Shown one piece after another: positions 33,702 through 40,741 of a stretch of DNA of 61,018 nt (its first letter is position 1; every line of letters starts with the position of its first letter). Source of the DNA: Acidobacteriota bacterium (GTDB lineage Bacteria; Acidobacteriota; Vicinamibacteria; Vicinamibacterales; UBA2999); the NCBI GenBank assembly GCA_013140775.1, contig JABFSA010000041.1:1-61018 (forward strand), written 5' to 3'. Both the position numbers and the translations under genes were made by a program. Under the pieces are notes generated by a model that did no database searches, was not told the origin of the DNA, and saw only the letters and a list, made by a program, of their open reading frames with translations.

Positions 33702-34073
33702 GTGAGTAGACGAATCGCTTTGCGCGTCATGTGTGTCCTCGTGCTCCTGTGTGCCGCAACTCCCGTGCTTGCGCACCACGGCGCCGCAACGTTCGACACC
33801 ACGAACGAAATCACGATCAAGGGTACCGTGTCGGCCTGGAGCTGGGCCAATCCGCACTGCATTCTTCACGTGGACGTGAAAGCGCCGGACGGCACCGTGA
33901 AGACCTGGTCGGTCGCGTCGAGCAATGTCGCCGACCTCTCGAAGCGCGGCTGGACCCGCAGGACGTTTGCGGCGGGCGACGAGGTGACGGTGTTGATTCA
34001 GCCGGCAAAGAGCGGCGAGCCGGTGGGGATGATCCGGAACGTGCAGCTGGCTGACGGCCGGAAACTTCAGTAG
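33702..34073 (+). CDS. DUF6152 secreted protein, copy 1
   Basis: 123 residues from a GTG at 33702, with GGAGG at 33690-33694. A signal peptide ends ATPVLA, and the mature chain begins HHGAATFDTTNEITIKGTVS, followed by WSWANPHCILHVDVKAPDG, KTWSV, LSKRGWTRRTFAAGDEVTV and a final DGRKLQ. This is a small OB-like beta-barrel of unknown function. If cut after Ala, the protein starts with two His, and the Asn-Pro-His motif is near position 30 of the mature chain. The partner gene begins two bases after the stop. Possible metal binding is inference. Confidence 0.88.
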   Translation: MSRRIALRVMCVLVLLCAATPVLAHHGAATFDTTNEITIKGTVSAWSWANPHCILHVDVKAPDGTVKTWSVASSNVADLSKRGWTRRTFAAGDEVTVLIQPAKSGEPVGMIRNVQLADGRKLQ

Positions 34074-34075
34074 CC

Positions 34076-34903
34076 ATGAGGATCATGATGCGCACCGGGG
34101 TCAATCTCGCCGCACTGGCGACGATCGCCCTCGCATTCCCGAGCGCCTCGTCGGCGCAGGAGTGGGGTTTTCCTGGCCTCGGCAACGCTGAGTTCGCGGC
34201 GATTACGGCGGGAGGACCGGCGCCCCGGCGCGATCTCACCGGCGCGTGGGATCCAGGGCAGGCTGGCATTGCCGGTGGTGACAACTACTTCAACGCCCGC
34301 ACCGTCCCGCCCCTGACCCCCCTCGGCAAGGAGATGTTGTCACGCAACCGGCCAACTCACGGGCCGTACACGGCGAAGGTGTTCGAAGGCAACGACCCGT
34401 TGACGACTCAAGGCGACCCGTCAGGGTTCCCGCGCATTCTCAACTACGAGTTCCGGCCCATGCGCATCGTGCAGACGCCAAAGGCCGTACTGATGCTGTA
34501 TTCGTTCAACCAGAGCTGGCGCATCATCTGGACGGACGGTCGGGCCCTACCCCAGGATCCCGATCCGCGCTGGTTCGGGTACTCCGTAGGGCGCTGGGAG
34601 GACGACACCACCTTCGTTGTGGAGACCGTCGGATTGACCGAGCGCACCTGGCTCGACAGTGGCGGCTTCCCCCACAGCGAGGCTTTGCGCGTGCAGGAAC
34701 GCTATCGCCGAGCCAGTGAGAATGTCATCGAGCTCACGGTCACCATCACCGATCCGCTCGTGTATGCGAAGCCGTGGATCTCACGCGACCGACTGCCGTT
34801 GAAAAAGCTCCCGGAGGAGACCGACTTCCTCGAGCAGATCTACGCGGCCTCTGAAGTCACCGGATTCAAGCAAAACATCGCAGACAAAGCGAGGACGCAA
34901 TAG
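34076..34903 (+). CDS. Secreted partner protein of DUF6152, copy 1
   Basis: 275 residues with a signal peptide (LAALATIALAFPSASSAQ). The mature part starts with a DLTGAWDPG segment, then TPLGKEMLSRNRPTHGPY, and a core shared with the proteins at 35437 and 58172: YSVGRWEDDTTFVVETVGLT, HSEALRVQERYRRASENVIE and LTVTITDPLVYAKPW. The order WE-dtlviet, ER and DPxxY is the family signature. No known catalytic motif. It follows the DUF6152 gene by two bases, so both come from one transcript and probably form a functional unit in the periplasm. Confidence 0.8.
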   Translation: MRIMMRTGVNLAALATIALAFPSASSAQEWGFPGLGNAEFAAITAGGPAPRRDLTGAWDPGQAGIAGGDNYFNARTVPPLTPLGKEMLSRNRPTHGPYTAKVFEGNDPLTTQGDPSGFPRILNYEFRPMRIVQTPKAVLMLYSFNQSWRIIWTDGRALPQDPDPRWFGYSVGRWEDDTTFVVETVGLTERTWLDSGGFPHSEALRVQERYRRASENVIELTVTITDPLVYAKPWISRDRLPLKKLPEETDFLEQIYAASEVTGFKQNIADKARTQ

Positions 34904-35011
34904 GCTTATGCCGGTCATTCGGATTCTAAATACTGGAAGTGTTGCGGGGACTCGGGCGGACGAATGTGGGTCGTTCGACACGCCTGGACACGCGCCCATA
35001 CGGAGGGAAAG

Positions 35012-35398
35012 ATGAGATACACGTGGTCCGCTCTCGCGTGCGCGATGGCGATGGCGCTGTCGGTGGTTGGCATCGGGAACGCCCATCATGGGACCGCCGC
35101 CTACGACACCACCACGACCGTCACCATCACCGGCGTCGTTACCGAGTTCCGCTTCGTGAACCCCCACGTGTTGATCCTCTGGGATGCGAAGGACGAGGCG
35201 GGCGTCGTGCAGCACTGGTCGGGCGAGCGAAGCGGTCCGAATTCCATGGCCCGCAACGCGGGATGGAACCGTAACACGATCAAACCCGGCGACGAGATCA
35301 CGGTGACCGGCCGTCCGGCGAAGAACAAGACGACGACGATGGCGATCTCCAAGATCGTGCTCAACGGTAAAGAGCTCACATCCGGCGGAAACGACTGA
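35012..35398 (+). CDS. DUF6152 secreted protein, copy 2
   Basis: 128 residues from the ATG at 35012, with GGAGG at 35002-35006. After a signal peptide (CAMAMALSVVGIGNA) the mature protein starts HHGTAAYDTTTTVTITGVVT, then EFRFVNPHVLILWDAKDEAG, WSGERSGPNSMARNAGWNRN and KPGDEITVTGRPAKN. It keeps the His-His start and Asn-Pro-His of copy 1 but is only moderately similar, so it is an old paralogue, not a recent duplication. The second partner gene begins 38 bases later. Confidence 0.88.
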   Translation: MRYTWSALACAMAMALSVVGIGNAHHGTAAYDTTTTVTITGVVTEFRFVNPHVLILWDAKDEAGVVQHWSGERSGPNSMARNAGWNRNTIKPGDEITVTGRPAKNKTTTMAISKIVLNGKELTSGGND

Positions 35399-35436
35399 GT
35401 CGAACGCTTCGGACGCGCCAAAGGATGAGGTGATTG

Positions 35437-36183
35437 ATGCGAACCCACTTCTTGCTAGTCGTTGGAACCATAGCCGTGCTGACGGGGTGGCCGTCGCACG
35501 CCGCTGCGCAGTCGGCTCGGCCCGACTTCTCAGGCTTCTGGCAACCGCAGGGAAGCTACACCTTTGACCCTGCCGATCCACGGGGGGCGCGGGCTGCTGA
35601 TTTGACGCGGTACCCCATGACGCCCTGGGGTCTCGAGCAGTTCAAGGCGAACAAGCCCGCGCATGGGGAGAACCAAGGCACCGAGTCCAACGACCCGACC
35701 AACAAGTGCTTCCCGCCTGGGGCCCCGCGGTCGTATGTGACCCCGTATCCCGTCGAGTTCGTGCAGAGCCAGACGCGGCTGGCGATGCTGTTCGAATACG
35801 ACGTTGTCTATCGCGTCGTCTATCTGGATGGACGCGGGCACCCGCAGGATTGGGAGCCGACGTGGATGGGTCATTCGATCGGCAAGTGGGAGGGCGACAC
35901 CTTGGTGATCCACACGACCGGCTTCAATGGCAAGAGCTGGCTCGATCGTGTCGGCCATCCGTACTCCGAACAGCTCGAGCTCACGGAGCGGTTCCGCCTC
36001 GTGGACAAGGAAACGCTGCAGCTCGACCTCACCTTTCATGATCCCAAGACATATAGCCGTGACTGGACGGGGCAGAAGATCTTCAAGTTGAGGCCGACGT
36101 GGGAACTGAAGGAATACGTGTGCGAGGACAACTACACCTTCGATGAGTTCCGAACCAAGTCGGGTGTCACATTCGTGCAATAG
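35437..36183 (+). CDS. Secreted partner protein of DUF6152, copy 2
   Basis: 248 residues from the ATG at 35437. A signal peptide (VVGTIAVLTGWPSHAAAQ) precedes RPDFSGFWQPQGSYTF, MTPWGLEQFKANKPAHGENQ and NDPTNKCFPPGAPRSYVTPY. The shared core is HSIGKWEGDTLVIHTTGFNG, YSEQLELTERFRLVDKETLQ and LTFHDPKTYSRDW, ending in ELKEYVCEDN. The two Cys residues, one after DPTNK and one in EYVCE, may form a disulfide and also recur as Cys in the copy at 58172. It is followed 77 bases later by the first TonB-dependent receptor. Confidence 0.8.
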   Translation: MRTHFLLVVGTIAVLTGWPSHAAAQSARPDFSGFWQPQGSYTFDPADPRGARAADLTRYPMTPWGLEQFKANKPAHGENQGTESNDPTNKCFPPGAPRSYVTPYPVEFVQSQTRLAMLFEYDVVYRVVYLDGRGHPQDWEPTWMGHSIGKWEGDTLVIHTTGFNGKSWLDRVGHPYSEQLELTERFRLVDKETLQLDLTFHDPKTYSRDWTGQKIFKLRPTWELKEYVCEDNYTFDEFRTKSGVTFVQ

Positions 36184-36260
36184 CGGTGCGGAGCACGCGG
36201 TGAACGCACGCTGTCCTTTCGATCGAGGTGCAATCGGGTGAGAAGGAGGACCGAACGGCA

Positions 36261-39203
36261 ATGAAGATTCATCGCATTCTTGGCGCGATCTTGTTGTGCA
36301 TGGTGTTCCTGCCCGCAACGGCGCGGGCACAAGGGAGCGGCATCACGGGCCAGGTGCACGACACGTCCGGAGGCGTTCTTCCCGGCGTGACGGTGGAGGT
36401 CGCGAGCCCCGCCCTCATTGAAGGGACCCGAACCACCATCACGAACGAGGAGGGGCGCTACCGGGTGATCGATCTACGGCCCGGTACCTACACGGTGACG
36501 TTCTCACTCGCGGGCTTCCAGTCGCTTCGACGCGACGGGATCGCACTTCAGGCGGAATTTACCGCGACGATCAACGCCGACCTCTCCGTGGGTTCGCTCG
36601 AAGAGACGATTACCGTGACTGGCGCGCCACCAGTCGTCGATGTCGTCAACGTGCGTCAGCAGACTCAGATTACTGAAGAGACTCTGCAGGCGATCCCGGT
36701 GAATAGACGAATGGCGTCATGGGCGGCAATTCTCCCGGGCGCGACAACGGCGCGTCCTGCGGATCACGATGTGGGCGGCATCCAGGGCGAGCGAGGTGCC
36801 TTCAGCATTCACGGAGGACCCATCGTCGATCAGGCCGTAGACGGGATGTACCAGGTGCTGCTCGGCGGTCGCACCATCTACAGCTTCAACACTCATGCGA
36901 TTCAGGAAGTTGTCATAGAGACCGGCGCCGGGTCTGCTGAGTCGTTCAGTGGTGGCTCGGTGCTGCACTACGTCTATAAGGACGGTGGCAACCAGTTCTC
37001 GGGCACGTTCAGCGCGACTCAGGTCACCGGCGCGATGCAGGCCGACAACCTGTCGGAGCAGTTGCGCGCACGAGGTCTGTCGCGGCAGCTTCAGCAGTCC
37101 GGAGGACTGAAGGAGTCGTTCGACGTCGGCGGTGGTATCGGAGGTCCGATCCTCCGCGACAAACTGTGGTTCTTCGCAGCGTCCCGTGCGAGCGGAACCG
37201 GCCAGTACCAAAGTGGAAACTTCTACAACAAGACTCAAGGCTCCATGGTGTACACCCCGGACGAGAGCCGTCCTGCCTTCACCAAGGAGCGGTTCCGCGA
37301 TATCACCACCCGTCTGACATGGCAGGCGGCTGAGAAGCATCGCTTTGCCGGACTGCTGTCGATGCAGAAGAACTGCACCTGCTTCTACATGCTGCTGGAG
37401 CCTGCGGTGCTGACGGCGCCGGAGGCCGTCGGACAGCACACCTACAGCCCGCTTTACATCCCGATGGTGAGCTGGACCTCACCGTTCACCGGGAAGCTGT
37501 TGTTTGAGGGCGCCGCTTCTGCGCAAGTGGCGACGAATCACACCAAGCGACAGGTCGAAAGTGGCGTGAACGATATCTCGATCACCGACATCGGCCTGAA
37601 CCGGTTGTATGGCTCCAGAGCTCTCAACCTGACGCAGACCGGGAGTTACACGGTCAATCCCGTCCGGCAGTATCACCAGAGGCTGGCTGTGTCCTATGTC
37701 TCGGGCGCACACAACTTCAGGACAGGCATCACCATGAGCGAGTTTGCCGACCCTGGTCCGGGTCGTTTCACTGACCCGAACCAGATAAGCCAGGGCCGCT
37801 CCTACACGTTCCGTAATGGCGTTCCGGAATCGCTCACGCTCTGGGCCGTGCCACACGGACTTCGTGGCAGCGCCACCAACACCGGGATATTCGTACAAGA
37901 TCAGTGGACCGTCGACCGAATGACGCTGAACCTGGGCCTGCGCTACTCGAGGTGGCAGGGTTCGACGCCGGAGCAGGTGCTGCCGGCCGGCCCCTTCGTC
38001 CCTGAGCGTACCGTGCAGGCGACGAAGAACAACCCACTCTTCAACAACCTGAATCCTCGTGTTGGACTTGCGTACGATCTCTTTGGCGATGGCAACACGG
38101 CGGTGAAGGTCTCGCTTGGACGCTACACCGGTGTAGAAATCGCGCCCGTTGCGAACCCTGCCGCGAACATGTCGCTTAGCACCAACCGCGCGTGGACGGA
38201 CACCAACCGCAACTACGTCCCGGATTGCGATCTGCGTAACCCTGCTGCGCAGGGTGAATGCGGTCCCTGGAGTGATCTGGGGTTCGGCCAGGCGCGCGCG
38301 GTGACGACTCGATATGCCGACGATGCGCTCGGCGGGTTGAACAAGCAGTCATATAACTGGCAGGGAAGTGCGTCCGTACAGCATCAGTTGCTGCAGGGCC
38401 TCGGATTGAACGTCGGCTATTTCCGTACCTGGTACGGCGGATTCCTGGCAACCGACAACCTCGCGGTGACGCCTGCTGACTACGACCCGTACTGCATTCG
38501 AACGCCGACCGATTCGCGACTGCCGACCAGTGGCGAACAGCTCTGCGGTTTCTACGACCTGCGCCCCGCCAAGTTCGGACTGGTCGATAACCTGGTGACC
38601 CAGGCGTCGCACTACGGCGACCAGAAGCAGATTTACAACGGTGTTGACGCCACGCTCAATGGTCGCTTCCTCGATGGCGGCCAGTTCCAGGGCGGTATCA
38701 GCGTCGGGCGGACCGAAACCGAGAACTGCTTCGTGGTCGATTCGCCAGAAGTTGCTCGAGAGGGATTCTGTAAAGTGGTTCCCCCGTGGTCAGCTGGCAC
38801 TCAGGTCAAGTTTCTTGTGGTGTATCCGCTTCCGTGGAGCTTGAGGACAAGCCTCGTCTACCAGAACAATCCCGGCATTCCCTACACGGCGAGCCACGTC
38901 GTCAGTAATGCGGATGTGGCACTTTCGCTGGGCCGCAACCTGGCGGGGGCGGCGAGAAGCGTCACGAAAGAGCTCATTCCGAACCAGACGTTCTTCGAGC
39001 CTCGGCTGCAGCAGATCGATGTGCGTCTCAGCCGCATCTTCCGGGCCGGCACGTCCCGCTTTACGGCAAACGTTGATCTCTACAACGTGTTCAACGAAGA
39101 CGCCGTGCTGCAGGAGAACACGCGCTTCGGCGACACCTGGCGTGAAGTGAGCCTGGTGATGGGTGGCCGGATGTTGAGGTTCACGGGTCAGTTCGATTTC
39201 TAG
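36261..39203 (+). CDS. Oar-like TonB-dependent receptor, copy 1
   Basis: 980 residues from the ATG at 36261 after AAGGAGG. Signal peptide (ILGAILLCMVFLPATARAQ); carboxypeptidase-regulatory-like domain at about 25-110 (GITGQVHDTSGGVLPGVTVE, ITNEEGRYRVIDLRPGTYTV); plug domain at 115-240 (ITVTGAPPVVDVVNVRQQTQ); then a large barrel ending in MLRFTGQFDF with a terminal Phe. Such receptors import large or complex nutrients, or display surface proteins, using TonB energy. It follows the DUF6152/partner genes on the same strand and precedes a metallo-hydrolase fragment and a propeller gene. The ligand is unknown. Confidence 0.93.
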   Translation: MKIHRILGAILLCMVFLPATARAQGSGITGQVHDTSGGVLPGVTVEVASPALIEGTRTTITNEEGRYRVIDLRPGTYTVTFSLAGFQSLRRDGIALQAEFTATINADLSVGSLEETITVTGAPPVVDVVNVRQQTQITEETLQAIPVNRRMASWAAILPGATTARPADHDVGGIQGERGAFSIHGGPIVDQAVDGMYQVLLGGRTIYSFNTHAIQEVVIETGAGSAESFSGGSVLHYVYKDGGNQFSGTFSATQVTGAMQADNLSEQLRARGLSRQLQQSGGLKESFDVGGGIGGPILRDKLWFFAASRASGTGQYQSGNFYNKTQGSMVYTPDESRPAFTKERFRDITTRLTWQAAEKHRFAGLLSMQKNCTCFYMLLEPAVLTAPEAVGQHTYSPLYIPMVSWTSPFTGKLLFEGAASAQVATNHTKRQVESGVNDISITDIGLNRLYGSRALNLTQTGSYTVNPVRQYHQRLAVSYVSGAHNFRTGITMSEFADPGPGRFTDPNQISQGRSYTFRNGVPESLTLWAVPHGLRGSATNTGIFVQDQWTVDRMTLNLGLRYSRWQGSTPEQVLPAGPFVPERTVQATKNNPLFNNLNPRVGLAYDLFGDGNTAVKVSLGRYTGVEIAPVANPAANMSLSTNRAWTDTNRNYVPDCDLRNPAAQGECGPWSDLGFGQARAVTTRYADDALGGLNKQSYNWQGSASVQHQLLQGLGLNVGYFRTWYGGFLATDNLAVTPADYDPYCIRTPTDSRLPTSGEQLCGFYDLRPAKFGLVDNLVTQASHYGDQKQIYNGVDATLNGRFLDGGQFQGGISVGRTETENCFVVDSPEVAREGFCKVVPPWSAGTQVKFLVVYPLPWSLRTSLVYQNNPGIPYTASHVVSNADVALSLGRNLAGAARSVTKELIPNQTFFEPRLQQIDVRLSRIFRAGTSRFTANVDLYNVFNEDAVLQENTRFGDTWREVSLVMGGRMLRFTGQFDF

Positions 39204-39218
39204 ATCGCGGCTACACGG

Positions 39219-39467
39219 ATGCTGAGGGCGCTGAATCCTGAAATCGTGGTGCCCGGACACGGTTCATTTGAAACGACAAAGATCTTCGATGACAGCGAGA
39301 AGTACTTCACGTTGCTCCTCGAGCGCGTGGGCGCCATGGTGCGCGATGGGAAAACGCGCGAGCAGATCGACAGGGATCTCCGCAAGCCCGAGTATGCGGC
39401 GTGGGCCTATCACGATCGGATGCCGAGCAATATCGACGCGGCGTATCGTGCGGTCACGAGCCGCTAA
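39219..39467 (+). pseudogene. C-terminal fragment of a metallo-beta-lactamase-fold hydrolase
   Basis: An 82-residue frame starting only 15 bases after the receptor stop and in the same frame. It begins LNPEIVVPGHGSFETTKIFD: VPGHG is the conserved C-terminal metal-ligand segment of glyoxalase II/alkylsulfatase-like MBL proteins, and the rest (LLLERVGAMVRDGKTREQID, AAWAYHDRMPSNIDAAYR) is their helical tail. The HxHxDH part and about 200 residues are missing, so it cannot be an active enzyme. It is a deletion remnant, possibly still translated. Confidence 0.72.
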
Positions 39468-39485
39468 CAGCCACCAGGGAGTGTC

Positions 39486-40682
39486 ATGAGTTCGAACAAG
39501 CTGATCGTCCTCGTCGTCGCCTCGGCCCTGCTCGGGACGGTCGGTATCGTCGGCCGGGCTCAGGTCGTCACTGGACAGGTGGTAGACGAGGGCGGCGCGC
39601 CGCAGTTCCGTGTCGATCCGTTCTGGCCCAAGCCTCTTCCCAATCGTTGGAGCATGCAGCAGGTCACGGGGATCAGCGTCGATTCCATGGACAACGTCTG
39701 GTTCCTCAACCGGGCGAATGCGCCGGAGCTGGATGAGATCAGTGGAGAGGGCACGCCCGCACCCGTGCTCTGCTGCGTGCGCGGCCCCGAGCTCATCAAA
39801 GTGGATCAGCAGGGCAATGTCCTGTCCGCGTGGGGTGGTCCCGGGCATCCCAAGTGGCCGCTCAATCCGCAGACGGTGATCGCCGACTCGAAGGGCAACA
39901 TCTGGATCAGCGGCACGAACGCCCAGGACAGCATCATCAGGTATTCGAGCGACGGCAAGGTGCTGTGGGACTTCGACCATCGCCCGCCGGCCGAAGCCGG
40001 GATGATGCCGGAGAACAATCAGGAGACCAGCTTCCTCATCAACAAGGGGCGGTTCCAGCTCGACGAGGTTGCCAACGAGCTGTACATCATTCAGCAGAAG
40101 CGAGTGGTGATCTATGACGCCTCGACCGGCGCTTTCAAGCGCGGTTGGGGCGGACACGGCATGCCGCTCAGCGAAATCTCAAACGATCCGATCCCCGGAT
40201 ACACGTGGACCGGCGGTCCTCCGCCCTACGAAAAGAACTTCGTCCCCGAACTGCATTTCGTCGAGGTCTCGCGCGACCGGCGCGTCTACATCGGCGAACG
40301 TGGCGCGAACCGCATCGCGGTCTTCACCACTGAGGGGAAATGGCTGCAGGACATCATGGTGTCTCCGAACACGCCGGCACGCGGCTGCGGCGGGCTGGCA
40401 ACCTTCAAGAGCTCCTGCGGTACGACGTACAAGCTCGCGATTTCCAAAGATCCGCAGCAGAAGTACCTGTTCGTCGCCGATGGCCACAACTTCGTCATCT
40501 GGATGCTGGATCGCCAGAGCGGCAAGACCCTCGGCCACTTCGGCGGCAACGGACGCCTGGCCGGACAGCTGCACTTTCCAAATGCTGTCGCGACGGATGC
40601 GCGCGGCAACATCTACACGGGCGAGGTCGATACCGGTAAACGGATCCAGAAGTTTGTGCCGGTGATGGCGGGGAGCCGGTGA
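39486..40682 (+). CDS. Secreted NHL-repeat beta-propeller protein, copy 1
   Basis: 398 residues with an N-terminal signal anchor (LIVLVVASALLGTVGIVG). Repeated NHL-like blades, for example VTGISVDSMDNVWFLN, VIADSKGNIWISG, DGKVLWDFDHRP, LAISKDPQQKYLFVADG and AVATDARGNIYTGEVDTGKR, suggest a six-bladed propeller. Peptidylglycine-lyase-like and other NHL proteins share this fold; no zinc or calcium ligand set was recognised. It lies between the receptor and the decahaem cytochrome on one strand, 18 bases after the hydrolase fragment. Probably periplasmic, binding a ligand or a partner. Confidence 0.83.
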   Translation: MSSNKLIVLVVASALLGTVGIVGRAQVVTGQVVDEGGAPQFRVDPFWPKPLPNRWSMQQVTGISVDSMDNVWFLNRANAPELDEISGEGTPAPVLCCVRGPELIKVDQQGNVLSAWGGPGHPKWPLNPQTVIADSKGNIWISGTNAQDSIIRYSSDGKVLWDFDHRPPAEAGMMPENNQETSFLINKGRFQLDEVANELYIIQQKRVVIYDASTGAFKRGWGGHGMPLSEISNDPIPGYTWTGGPPPYEKNFVPELHFVEVSRDRRVYIGERGANRIAVFTTEGKWLQDIMVSPNTPARGCGGLATFKSSCGTTYKLAISKDPQQKYLFVADGHNFVIWMLDRQSGKTLGHFGGNGRLAGQLHFPNAVATDARGNIYTGEVDTGKRIQKFVPVMAGSR

Positions 40683-40741
40683 CCCGAGCGCGGGGCAGGC
40701 TCAGCCGAGAATCGTCTCGATAGCGGCAGGTCTGGAGGAGC

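Noticed and set aside
39204..39218. Programmed readthrough of the receptor TAG into the hydrolase fragment
   Set aside because: The frames agree, but no stem-loop or recoding context is visible; simple gene decay explains it better.
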